NCBI GenBank assembly: GCA_903882935.1
Contig: CAIRZB010000012.1
Location: 62,001 to 126,000, forward strand
DNA: 64,000 bases
Origin: an uncultured Parafilimonas sp.
GTDB lineage: Bacteria; Bacteroidota; Bacteroidia; Chitinophagales; Chitinophagaceae
Direction of reading: 5' to 3'
Part shown: one piece after another, positions 18,289-27,097 of the stretch
Numbering within the stretch: the first letter of the stretch is position 1
Layout of the letters: each line of letters begins with the position of its first letter
Made by a program: the position numbers and the translations under genes
The notes under the pieces: model-generated
The model's database searches: none
What the model was told of the DNA's origin: nothing
Seen by the model: only the letters and a program-made list of their open reading frames with translations

Positions 18289-20010
18289 CTAATACCCCGC
18301 CAAACTATCATCCCCCCTAATATCTGCGGCGGCCTCGCGCTGGCCGTTGGGCAATATCTTTATTAGTTCTGTGCGGCCTATCCCTCCGCGGTTGCGTGTT
18401 TTGTAGCCCATAGCTTCTAAGGCGGCTTTTACCTCGGGCGAAAAACCTTTTTCAATCATCACTTCGTCTGGCAGCCACTGGTGGTGGAATTTTGGTTTGT
18501 TAACCGCATCTTGGGCACTCATGCCAAAATCAACCACATCCACAATGCTTTGGTATACCGATGTGGGTATGGTAGTGCCGCCGGGCGTGCCAACCACCAT
18601 AAAAGGTTTGTTGTTTTTTAGCACCAGCGTGGGCACCATGCTGCTTAACATACGCTTGCCCGGGGCTATGGCGTTGGCATCGCCGCCTAGGGCACCGTAC
18701 ATGTTGGGCACGCCGGGTTTAACGCTAAAATCGTCCATCTCGTCGTTAAGTAAAAAGCCCGCGCCGCCTACCACGGTTTTGCTGCCGTAGCTGTTGTTGA
18801 GGGTGGTGGTAACAGCCGCCATGTTGCCGTCGCCGTCAATAATACTTATGTGGGTAGTTTCCTCACTTTCGTGGGCTGTGCCGGCCTTTATGTCTGCGCT
18901 TTTTGATGCGTGGGCGCTGTCATAATCTTTCATACGGGTTGCCAAATAAGCGTCGCTCATCAACGTTTTTTGCGGCACTTTCCAAAAATCGGGGTCACCC
19001 ATGTGTTCGGCGCGGTCGGCATAGGCGCGGCGTTCGGCTTCTATCATCAACTGGGTACTGCGCACGCTTTCAAAACCGTATTGGTTCATGGGGTATTTTT
19101 CAACCATCTTCAACATCTGGGCTATCAATATGCCGCCGCTGCTCGGTGGCGGAAAACTCACCACATCATACCCACGGTACTTAAACGTAATGGGTGTGCG
19201 TGCCTTGGCCACGTAGTTCTTAAGGTCGTCGTAGCTCAATATGCCGTTGCCGCGCTGCATTTCCTCCACAATCAATTTGGCTGTTTCGCCTTCATAAAAA
19301 CCTTTTGCGCCGTTATCCCTTATGCGGGTTAGTGTGGCTGCCAGTTCAGGTTGGTACAGTGTGTCGCCCTCCTTCCAAGGGGTGTTTTTAACAAACGCTG
19401 TGGGGCGCGTGTTGAACTTTAAAAACTCCCCCTTCAGCTCGTTAAACTCTTTGGCCTGCCGGGCAGAAATCACATACCCCTTCTCGGCCAGGTCAATGGC
19501 AGGCTGTATCAGTTCGGCAAAAGGCAGTTTGGCAAATTTATGGGTGGCAAACACGCCGCCCACGGTGCCAGGCACGCCGCTTGAAAGATGCCCGTCTTGC
19601 GATAGGGCCATTTGTGGGTTGCCGTTTTTATCCAGGTACATGTCGCGCGTGGCCTTTGCAGAGGCCATTTCGCGGTAATCGATGGTAATTAGTTTGCCGT
19701 CGCTTTTGCGGGCGGTTAAAAAGCCACCGCCGCCAAGGTTGCCTGCTGCGGGGTGTACCACCGCCAAGGTTAATTGCGTGGCTATCATTGCATCAAAGGC
19801 ATTGCCGCCACGCCGCATTACCGCCACGCCCACCTGGCTGGCCAACGGGTGCGCACTGGCTACACAGGCCTTGCTGAAAGTAACCGACTTTACGCTTTGG
19901 TAATGGTAGGGGTCAACCTGCTTGCCGGGGCCCACAATGCCGCTTTTGTTTTGTGCGATGCTGAAAAAGCCCGCCAGTAACAGGGGGGCAATTATATACA
20001 ATGGCTTCAT
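18289..20010 (-). CDS. ggt: Gamma-glutamyltranspeptidase
   Basis: ATG 20010 starts a signal peptide (MKPLYIIAPLLLAGFFSIAQ); the longer frame to 20142 lacks homology. The 573-residue precursor has a large-subunit region with GGNAFDAMIATQLTLAVVHP and GGGGFLTAR. The autoprocessing/catalytic Thr is in ESEETTHISIID, followed by the small subunit with NNSYGSKTVV, MDDFS and GTPGGTTIPTSV. It would be periplasmic or surface-bound and hydrolyse glutathione or other gamma-glutamyl compounds. It is convergent with hsdR, with 188 bases between them holding no gene. Confidence 0.96.
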   Translation of the reverse strand: MKPLYIIAPLLLAGFFSIAQNKSGIVGPGKQVDPYHYQSVKSVTFSKACVASAHPLASQVGVAVMRRGGNAFDAMIATQLTLAVVHPAAGNLGGGGFLTARKSDGKLITIDYREMASAKATRDMYLDKNGNPQMALSQDGHLSSGVPGTVGGVFATHKFAKLPFAELIQPAIDLAEKGYVISARQAKEFNELKGEFLKFNTRPTAFVKNTPWKEGDTLYQPELAATLTRIRDNGAKGFYEGETAKLIVEEMQRGNGILSYDDLKNYVAKARTPITFKYRGYDVVSFPPPSSGGILIAQMLKMVEKYPMNQYGFESVRSTQLMIEAERRAYADRAEHMGDPDFWKVPQKTLMSDAYLATRMKDYDSAHASKSADIKAGTAHESEETTHISIIDGDGNMAAVTTTLNNSYGSKTVVGGAGFLLNDEMDDFSVKPGVPNMYGALGGDANAIAPGKRMLSSMVPTLVLKNNKPFMVVGTPGGTTIPTSVYQSIVDVVDFGMSAQDAVNKPKFHHQWLPDEVMIEKGFSPEVKAALEAMGYKTRNRGGIGRTELIKILPNGQREAAADIRGDDSLAGY

Positions 20011-20207
20011 AGGTAACAAATTTATGGGTTTGGGCGGCTTTTGGGGCAAAAAATTGTGTAGCGGCTGTTTTTTTGGAAAGGCCTCGCTCCTCAATTGTAA
20101 AAAGCAATCGGTTAACGTACAGTACCCTCCAAGCCAGCACATAAAAAATCCGGGCAGCCAGCATAAAGCCAGCCACCCGGATGAAAACTCACATTAATCA
20201 AACCTAT

Positions 20208-21092
20208 CTACTTGGCTGGTATTATATCAATAATAACCGTCCTGTTGTAAAATCGTTTTTCGGGAAAGTCATTTTCAAACGGCGCTAGGTTTTCGTCTTC
20301 GCCAAAACCGTATGTTTCAAATGTAACCCCCTGTTTACCTGCGGCCAACAATGCGCGTTCAATAATTTTTTGCGCACCGTTCGCCCTTTCGCGGCTTAGG
20401 CTGAGGTTATGTCAACCCGGCGGTCGCCTTCGGGCAGCAATGCCAGCTCTTTGGTGCCACCCGGCTGTTCACTGGGTATCAGTGGCTTGTCGCGGCCTTC
20501 GGTGCTTATGCGTGCGCCGTCAATGCCAAAGTTAGTTACTAGGTAGGCTTTAACATTCTCAGCCAACAACTTGCCTTCCACAGGGTTTTTGTTAGATGCG
20601 CCAGCCAATTCGATGGTGCTTTGGGGGTTTGTGCGCAGCCTGTCGCCTACAATGTTCAGTATGTTGTAATAAACAGCCATTTGCCTTGCTGAACGGCCAT
20701 AGTTTAAATTAATGGGCTGGCCTTGTTGTAACTGTGCTTCTTTAAACGCAGTGGCATCTGGCTGGCTTAGCACTACATAACGCGTTGGTATATCGGTTGA
20801 ACCCATGTCGAAAAACACCGAGTTACGCAACGGAAAGGTTTCTTTAACCTGCCTGTTAAGCGGTACCACCTTGGGGCCGCGCACAGAAAACTGCAGGCTT
20901 TTTTCAACAATGGTCACTGGTGGCGGTGGGGCCAATATGCCCGTGGCGATAGGGGTAAATGGCGCAGGCGGTTTTGGGCCCGTGCCAAGTTTTAGCGCAA
21001 TGCCCGTGCGCAGGGTGGCAAGAGACCAAGACTCAAAGGAGCCCAAAGTCGGTTTGGAAGGAAGCAAAAGGCGACAGGGTTAGCTTTTTGTT
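20208..21092 (-). pseudogene. Decayed OmpA-family outer membrane protein gene
   Basis: Three pieces of one OmpA-type protein lie in different frames. Near 21045-21092 the frame reads KKLTLSPFASFQTDFG; it joins in sense to SFESWSLATLRTGIALKLG in the next frame if one G of a GGG run is removed. The middle piece (20409-21045) contains an OmpA-like domain (NSVFFDMGSTDIP, RSARQMAVYYNILNIV, GDRRVDI). It stops at 20396, while the last piece (20208-20408) in a third frame reads NLSLSRERANGAQKIIERALL and FYNRTVIIDIIPAK. The N-terminal signal peptide and most of the barrel are missing, with a stop directly upstream. I therefore call it a truncated, twice-frameshifted remnant. Two single-base sequencing errors could explain the shifts but not the missing start. 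Confidence 0.75.
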
Positions 21093-21161
21093 TCAACGGG
21101 CCATTTTTATAGCTTACATTAGCCTGTTACAAATTTTGCGTTTATACAAAAAAACATCTAT

Positions 21162-22139
21162 ATGATTACCCTTTTAGTATTGTTTGCAGTGTTACTTGTC
21201 GCCTCCCTTGTTGCCAGGGCCCGGTTTATTAAAAATTTTAAACAAAACGGCCACGACTACCTAACCAGTTGGATAAAGGCTGCGGGCATCGCCGCTTGGT
21301 TATGTTTGGCATTGATTGTTATTACCGCCGCTTCAAATGCCTTTTATTCGGTTAACTCGGGCAATATCGGCGTAGAAAAACTGTTTGGCAAGGTGCTGGA
21401 TGAAAGAGTACCCGAGGGGCTGAACACCATCAACCCGTTTGTTACCGTGGAAGAGATGACACTGCGCACCCAAAGCTATACGATGAGTGCCGTTTCAAAC
21501 GAAGGGCAGGTAAAGGGCAACGATGCCATCGACATTATTACCTCCGACGGGTTAACGGTTACCGTGGAGCTGTCTGTGCTGTTCAGGCTTAACCCCAACG
21601 CGGCATCCTGGGTGTTTAGAAGTTTTGGGCCCGATTACGTAAGCCAGATTGTACGGCCCGCCATACGAAGCAGCGTACGCGACATATTTTCCAAATACAA
21701 CTCACAGGACCTTTATTCCACCAAACGCGAGGAAGCCACCCAAAAAGCCCAGCAGCATTTGCAGGATGCCATTGACCAGCTGACCAAACGCAGCGGATAC
21801 GGCCTTGAGGCAATTTTAGTGGAAAACGTGCTTACGCGGGATATTAAGCTGCCCGATGCCGTAAAAAATGCTATTGAAAACAAAATAGCTGCGCAACAGC
21901 AGGCTGAGCAGATGGAGTATGTGATTCAGAAAGAGCAAAAAGAAGCGGAAAGGAAAAGAGTGGAGGCCCAGGGCATTCGCGATTTTCAAACAACGGTATC
22001 GCAAGGCATCAGCCCGCAATTGTTGCAGTGGAAGGGTATTGAAGCCACTACGGAACTGGCAAAATCGGCCAATGCAAAAGTGGTTGTGATAGGGAGCGGA
22101 AAAGACGGGCTGCCCATAATATTTGACTCAAAGCAGTAA
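21162..22139 (+). CDS. SPFH/prohibitin-family membrane protein
   Basis: A 325-residue protein with two N-terminal hydrophobic segments (about 1-17 and 37-57) and a prohibitin-like SPFH domain (SVNSGNIGVEKLFGKV, TSDGLTVTVELSVLFRLNP, IRPAIRSSVRDIFSKYN-like segment). A long Glu/Gln/Lys-rich helix (KIAAQQQAEQMEYVIQKEQ) and a C-terminal VVVIGSGKDGLPIIF follow. SPFH proteins form large membrane-attached rings and scaffold membrane microdomains or control proteases. No protease partner (HflC/NfeD) is adjacent, so the partner is unknown. A strong terminator follows at 22189. Confidence 0.9.
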   Translation: MITLLVLFAVLLVASLVARARFIKNFKQNGHDYLTSWIKAAGIAAWLCLALIVITAASNAFYSVNSGNIGVEKLFGKVLDERVPEGLNTINPFVTVEEMTLRTQSYTMSAVSNEGQVKGNDAIDIITSDGLTVTVELSVLFRLNPNAASWVFRSFGPDYVSQIVRPAIRSSVRDIFSKYNSQDLYSTKREEATQKAQQHLQDAIDQLTKRSGYGLEAILVENVLTRDIKLPDAVKNAIENKIAAQQQAEQMEYVIQKEQKEAERKRVEAQGIRDFQTTVSQGISPQLLQWKGIEATTELAKSANAKVVVIGSGKDGLPIIFDSKQ

Positions 22140-22188
22140 CTGGCGCAAGGTTTTACCGGGTGTGTTTTAAAAAACTTGCTTCATAAAT

Positions 22189-22213
22189 AAAGCCCCGCTT
22201 AGGCGGGGTTTTT
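22189..22213 (+). terminator. Intrinsic terminator of the SPFH gene
   Basis: AAGCCCCGC-TTA-GGCGGGG-like hairpin (AGCCCCGC at 22191-22198, GCGGGG at 22203-22208) followed by TTTTTC. Confidence 0.85.
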
Positions 22214-22338
22214 CTTTGGGTTTATACCGTGCCTATTGGATAAACGGTTGCTTAAAAAAGATTACCCTGCGGCAGTTAAGCAAAGCGATAATTGCATAAA
22301 TTGTGCAGCTTCGTTACCCCGAAGCCACCATTATTACC

Positions 22339-23568
22339 ATGAAACAATTGCTTATCGCCAGCCTGCTGTGTGTTGTTGCCTTTAGCTGCAAGCAGCAGCC
22401 CCAGCCAACCAACAAAGTAACCATAGGCACCATAGACAGTATTTATTCGCCAGTGCTGAAAGAATATAGAAAAATTTGGGTGTACGTGCCAGACCAAGGC
22501 AGCACGGCAAATAATAACAAACAAAAATACCCGGTATTGTACCTGCTTGATGGTGATGCACATTTTTCATCGGTAGTGGGTATGTTGGAGCATTTGAGCA
22601 ACAGTGCCGTTTGCCCAAAAATGATTGTGGTGGCCATACCCAACACCGACCGCACACGCGACCTTACCCCCACCCATGTGGTTGGCGGCCTTTATATGGA
22701 CAGTGCTTCGTCCAAAACTTCCGGCGGCGGCGAGGCTTTTTTGCAGTTTATTGAAAAAGAACTGATGCCGCATATTGATTCGGCCTACCCTACCGCGCCC
22801 TACAAAATGCTGGTGGGGCATAGCTTTGGCGGCTTAACAGTGATGAACACTTTTGTACACCACAATAACCTTTTTAATGCCTATGTGGCCATAGACCCCA
22901 GCATGTGGTGGGACAAGCAAAAGCTGCTTAACGAAGCCCAACAGGCCCTGCAAAAAAACAATTACAAAGGCAAAAGCCTTTATCTAGGCATAGCCAATAC
23001 GATGGAGGAGGGGATGGATACCGCACGCGTGAAATTAGATACCACCGACGGCACCATGCACATACGAAGCATATTAAAACTGCGCGACTACTTTGTACAA
23101 ACCCAAGCAAAAAACGGCCTGCATTTTAGCTACAAATATTATGGGGATGACAACCATGGCTCGGTGCCGCTGATTACCGAATATGAAGGCCTGCGCTCCA
23201 TTTTTAATTTTTATAAATTAACCCTGCGCAACATCTACTTTTTTGACTCAACGGTTCGGCTAGATTCCATCATTGACGCACATTACAAAAACATATCTGC
23301 GCAATTTGGTTTTACCGTTAAACCACCGGAGGATTTAGTGAATGAATTAGGTAACAATTTTTTGCAACAAAAACAACTTGGCAAAGCCGGCCGTTTGTTG
23401 GCACTAAATGTAGCCAATTACCCCGAAAGCTTTAACGTGTATGACTCGCAGGGCGACTACTACGTGGCCATTGGCAACAAAGCCAACGCCGCCGAGTGTT
23501 ATAAAAAATCGCTCGCCATAAAACAAACACCTGAGACCAAAAAGAAATTAGATGGGTTGGGGAAATGA
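22339..23568 (+). CDS. Lipoprotein esterase of the IroE/Fes-like alpha/beta hydrolase family
   Basis: ATG 22339 gives an SPII signal (MKQLLIASLLCVVAFSC, lipid-anchored Cys17). The body matches esterase-D/siderophore-esterase-like hydrolases: KYPVLYLLDGDAHF, the nucleophile elbow LVGHSFGGLTVM, and the His near DDNHGSVPLITEYEG. About 95 C-terminal residues form a TPR-like helical pair (GRLLALNVANYPESFNVYDSQGDYY). Such proteins cleave esters such as trilactone siderophores or acylated compounds; the substrate is not known here. It stands alone between the SPFH and DUF1801 genes. Confidence 0.88.
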   Translation: MKQLLIASLLCVVAFSCKQQPQPTNKVTIGTIDSIYSPVLKEYRKIWVYVPDQGSTANNNKQKYPVLYLLDGDAHFSSVVGMLEHLSNSAVCPKMIVVAIPNTDRTRDLTPTHVVGGLYMDSASSKTSGGGEAFLQFIEKELMPHIDSAYPTAPYKMLVGHSFGGLTVMNTFVHHNNLFNAYVAIDPSMWWDKQKLLNEAQQALQKNNYKGKSLYLGIANTMEEGMDTARVKLDTTDGTMHIRSILKLRDYFVQTQAKNGLHFSYKYYGDDNHGSVPLITEYEGLRSIFNFYKLTLRNIYFFDSTVRLDSIIDAHYKNISAQFGFTVKPPEDLVNELGNNFLQQKQLGKAGRLLALNVANYPESFNVYDSQGDYYVAIGNKANAAECYKKSLAIKQTPETKKKLDGLGK

Positions 23569-23726
23569 TGGAGGGGCTGGCTGCAGTATGCAGGTTGCTG
23601 GGTAAAGAGCGAAAAAGGCTGAAGGTAAAATACACGGCACGTTGAAGTGTGCCTGTACAAATAAAGCGAAGCAGGTTACTACCGATCTTGTAAAACCAAA
23701 CATTGCATTTACCATTTAAAATAAGT

Positions 23727-24146
23727 ATGGATACCAGCGAGCAATACATAGCATGCCAGCCTGCCGAAAGGCAAGCCTTGTTATCGGGCCTTCACCGGGT
23801 GATAGTTGAAAACGATACCACGGTTACGCCAGTTGTTGAGCCAATGATGGGCAAGGAAATGATTATTTATAAAGGCCGGGGGATGATGAAATACGCTTTG
23901 GCAAGTGTAAAAAATTACATGTCGTTACATGTGCTGCCTATGTATGGCTCGGCGGTATTGTATGCCAAATACAAAGCCCTTTTACCCGAGGCTAATTTTC
24001 AAAAAGGCTGCATCAACTTTAAGAATGCCAGTGAAATATCCGTAGAAGAAATAAAACATTTAATAATCGATTGCTCTACGATTGACATGGTTAAGATACG
24101 TGAAGACTACCTGGCTAGTAAAAAAACAACCCTTGTAAAAAAATAG
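23727..24146 (+). CDS. DUF1801-family protein
   Basis: Starts at ATG 23727 (MDTSEQYIACQPAERQALLSG); the in-frame TTG 23703 is less likely. The segment GKEMIIYKGRGMMKYA followed by KNYMSLHVLPMYG and FQKGCINFKNASEI is the DUF1801/YdhG pattern. No catalytic residues are assigned in this family and the role is unknown. About 139 residues and no signal peptide, so cytoplasmic. Confidence 0.85.
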   Translation: MDTSEQYIACQPAERQALLSGLHRVIVENDTTVTPVVEPMMGKEMIIYKGRGMMKYALASVKNYMSLHVLPMYGSAVLYAKYKALLPEANFQKGCINFKNASEISVEEIKHLIIDCSTIDMVKIREDYLASKKTTLVKK

Positions 24147-24260
24147 TATTGGTATTTTAGCATAGGCGTAATTTTTTCATCGGCTGTAAGCCATAGTCGC
24201 ATAATTCGTTTTGGTCATTCGCTGCAACACTAGGCCCCCGAATGCAGGCCTAAAAGTAAC

Positions 24261-25487
24261 TTATAGCCCTTCCAGCTTTTGTCGCAATGCCAGTTTATCT
24301 GCCTGTGTCTTTGCCAGTGCAATGGCATTTTCAAATCCCATTTTCGCTTTGGCCGTGTCAATGCCTGTATACAGGTACCCTAACAAGGCGTAGTAAAAGG
24401 CGTTAGTGTTCAATTGCAGCTTTTCGGCTTCAATAATGGCAGCGTGCTTGCTGTTGGCCTTAGCCAACGCATAGGTTCTGTTTAACGCCGCAATAGGCGA
24501 GTATTCAACCTGCAGCAGATGGTTGTGTAATTGCAGTATGTTTTCCCATTTATCGGGGGTGTCGGCTTTTACGGTATACCAGTAGGCGATATTGGCCTCA
24601 ATATGGTATTTTGTAAGGGCGTTGCCTTGGGATGCTTTGCGAAGGTAACGCGCGCCTTTTTCAACCAGCGTAGCATCCCAAAGCGTTTCATTCTGGTCAT
24701 CGTAAAACACCAACCCACTCGGGTTTGTTTTACGGGCCTTAAACCGCGATGATTGGAAACACATTAGCGCCAACAATGCATTTACGGCGGGCAGGTTGGT
24801 GGTCTCGTTTCCAAGCAATAAATACGTTAGCCGCATGGCTTCCAAGCATAGGTCTTCACGCAGCACCTCATCGTGGCTTTCGGAGTAATAGCCTTCGCTG
24901 TATAGTAGGTATAGCGTAATCAGCACCCCGCCAATTCTTTTGGGTATTTCGGCCTCTCTTGGAAATTCGATGTCCACTTTTTCATCCCGCAGCTTCTCTT
25001 TGGCTCTAAAAAGCCGTTTGTTAATGGTTTCTTTATTGGTTAAAAAGGCGGTGGCAATTTCATCTATGCCAAAGCCGCATAGCACACGCAGGGCAAGGCC
25101 TACTTGTGCTTCGGTTGGTATGGCCGGGTGGCAAACGGCAAACAACATTTGCAACTGGCTGTCAGTGATGTTTTTTTCGGTAAGGTCAATGTGTATGCCA
25201 TCATCACGCTGCATCGCCTTTTGTAGCCCAGGTGCTACTTTTACCGTAAACGCTTTGCTTCGGGCTATGTGGCTGGCAGCCTTGTTTTTTGCCACGGCAT
25301 ATAGCCATGCCACTGGGTTTTCGGGCACGCCACGGTAAGGCCAGGTTTCCAAGGCCGCCAGAAAGGTATCGCTGGCAATGTCTTCCGCAACTTGCAGCTG
25401 GGCTATGCCAAAAAGCTTGCATAAAACGGCCGTTATTTTGGTAAATTCCGTCCTAAACAAATTTGGTATCAATGGCTGCTGATGCAT
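24261..25487 (-). CDS. ECF42-type RNA polymerase sigma factor
   Basis: A 408-residue sigma factor. Region 2 (DIASDTFLAALETWPYRGVPENPVAWL) and region 4 (VCHPAIPTEAQVGLALRVLCGFGIDEIATAFL) occupy the first 180 residues, followed by a long C-terminal TPR-like extension (RTYALAKANSKHAAI, ALLGYLYTGIDTAKAKMGF). This extension (DUF6596 plus helical repeats) is the signature of ECF42, where it replaces an anti-sigma factor. A YciI/DGPF protein encoded 181 bases upstream on the same strand is the typical ECF42 neighbour and likely target. Confidence 0.93.
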   Translation of the reverse strand: MHQQPLIPNLFRTEFTKITAVLCKLFGIAQLQVAEDIASDTFLAALETWPYRGVPENPVAWLYAVAKNKAASHIARSKAFTVKVAPGLQKAMQRDDGIHIDLTEKNITDSQLQMLFAVCHPAIPTEAQVGLALRVLCGFGIDEIATAFLTNKETINKRLFRAKEKLRDEKVDIEFPREAEIPKRIGGVLITLYLLYSEGYYSESHDEVLREDLCLEAMRLTYLLLGNETTNLPAVNALLALMCFQSSRFKARKTNPSGLVFYDDQNETLWDATLVEKGARYLRKASQGNALTKYHIEANIAYWYTVKADTPDKWENILQLHNHLLQVEYSPIAALNRTYALAKANSKHAAIIEAEKLQLNTNAFYYALLGYLYTGIDTAKAKMGFENAIALAKTQADKLALRQKLEGL

Positions 25488-25668
25488 GGCATATGAGGCA
25501 GGTAACAGTTAACAAAAAGGTTGAATTTGCAAACAAGGCATTGGCCTACAAACCTTTGGTGTAAGCTTGCCAAAGCCCAGTAAATCGGCTGCTCGTTAGT
25601 GCATGTATAGGTTCAGCGTTAGGTATAGCACCCCTGAAAAAAAGGCTGCCTTCAACCCTCGCTTGTGT

Positions 25669-26022
25669 TTATTGGGTGCTTTGTGTCCGGGCAATTTTGC
25701 GCACTTCTACGCTGTTGCCTGCGCCTTGCAAAACGGGGCTGCCTTTGGCAAATTCAACCGCTTCCTCCACGCTGTCGGCTTTTACAATAATAAAGCCGCC
25801 AATGGTTTCTTTTATGGCACCAAACGGGCCGTTTGTTACCACGTTATTGTGCCACACCACGCGTGCATCGTCAAAGGGTAAACCTGTGCCGCTGGTAAAT
25901 TTGTTTTGGGCGGCAATGCCGCCAATCCAATCCATGGTTTGTTTCATCCATACTTGTATCTGTTCGGGGGATGCAACCTTGCCGCCGTCTTCATGCCTGA
26001 AGATTAAGATAAATTCGTCCAT
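25669..26022 (-). CDS. YciI-like (DGPF) protein, ECF42 partner
   Basis: A 117-residue ferredoxin-like alpha/beta protein: MDEFILIFRHEDGGKVASPEQIQ, then FDDARVVWHNNVVTNGPFGAIKETIGGFIIVKADS and VRKIA. The NGPF box is the DGPF motif variant and the E near IGG is conserved. Proteins of this family are usually encoded beside ECF42 sigma factors, as here (the sigma gene lies downstream on the same strand). The molecular role is not settled. Confidence 0.9.
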   Translation of the reverse strand: MDEFILIFRHEDGGKVASPEQIQVWMKQTMDWIGGIAAQNKFTSGTGLPFDDARVVWHNNVVTNGPFGAIKETIGGFIIVKADSVEEAVEFAKGSPVLQGAGNSVEVRKIARTQSTQ

Positions 26023-26238
26023 TTTTTTGTGTTTTATTGCTGGCCATATGGCCGCTGGTGATTGAATGTAAACATTTCAATCTATACGTCAATTGGCATG
26101 GGCAGAATTGGACAAGTTTTCGTAATTTTTTTTCTGGCTTGTGTTTGCCCAAAAGCAGTAATTGCCTGGTTCCAGATTAAGATAAAGGGCATAGAAAACA
26201 CCAACAATGATTTCTGGGGTTTATATTGGTAACAGCGG

Positions 26239-26889
26239 CTAACCCTTTATCAAGTGCTTGTTAAACCCAGCCGCCACCAATTGTTCATAGGCATCCCAAA
26301 CATCATCGGGGATGGTCTGGTAAATTTGAAAGCCCATTGCAGGGTATATTTTTATGCGTTGCAGGTCGCCCACCATAATATTCACCAGGTAATCCAACGG
26401 GATTTCTTCGGTGGCATAATCTCCAAAAGCTATCTGCGGGCTGGTGACGGCTATTTTTTTGCCAGGCCAGTTTTTTTCAAAAGTGGCATAGGTACGGCGT
26501 TCCATATATGGCTTTTGCACCAAAATGAACGATTCGGGCTGCAAGCCCTTTTGGGCCAGCAGGGCCTGCGTGAACTGCACATTTTCACCCGTGTTGGTCG
26601 ACATGTTTTCTATTAAAATATCTTCCGGCGGAACACCCATTTTTACTGCGATGGCAGCAAATTTATCAGCTTCTTTTTCGGTCCAAACGTCTTTGGTAAA
26701 ATTGCCCAGCCCACCGGAGAATATTAGCAAGGGTGCCCAGCCTTGCAGGTAAAGCTCGGCTGCGCGCTCTGCAACGCGCAGGTCATGGCTGCCCAAGGCC
26801 ATAATGCAATCAGCCTTGGCCAAGGCGTGGTTCATGTGCATATAATCCCACAGCTTTTCGGCCAGCAGTTCTATGTTGTTGGGTATCAT
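26239..26889 (-). CDS. YdcF/DUF218-family protein
   Basis: A 216-residue soluble member of the DUF218 (YdcF/SanA/ElyC) superfamily: DCIMALGSHDLRVAERAAELYL, LIFSGGLGN, AIKMGVPPEDILIENMSTNTGENV-like segment, and VQKPYMERRTYATFEK. YdcF binds SAM in Escherichia coli, but the reaction of the family is not settled. No transmembrane segment is seen, unlike SanA/ElyC. It is monocistronic. Confidence 0.88.
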   Translation of the reverse strand: MIPNNIELLAEKLWDYMHMNHALAKADCIMALGSHDLRVAERAAELYLQGWAPLLIFSGGLGNFTKDVWTEKEADKFAAIAVKMGVPPEDILIENMSTNTGENVQFTQALLAQKGLQPESFILVQKPYMERRTYATFEKNWPGKKIAVTSPQIAFGDYATEEIPLDYLVNIMVGDLQRIKIYPAMGFQIYQTIPDDVWDAYEQLVAAGFNKHLIKG

Positions 26890-26917
26890 ACTAACGAATT
26901 TAGTGCAACATTCGCAA

Positions 26918-26963
26918 AACCCCGGAGGGGTTGATTGTGAATAGCCCCGGATGGAATCCGGGC
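26918..26963. repeat. Dispersed palindromic pair
   Basis: AACCCCGGAGGGGTT (26918-26932) and GCCCCGGATGGAATCCGGGC (26944-26963) form two adjacent hairpins upstream of the YdcF gene. This double palindrome is a common type of dispersed Bacteroidota repeat; no further copy was noticed in this window. Confidence 0.6.
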
Positions 26964-27097
26964 GAAATAAAGTTCAACTTTACCAAGTCTAAGCATTGTA
27001 TACGCCTGTTGGTGTTACGAAGTGTGTATATACGTTTATTGCCGCAATTATACCACAATGCCTTTTCCAAATAGCCAAACGCGGCTCAATACGGCAA

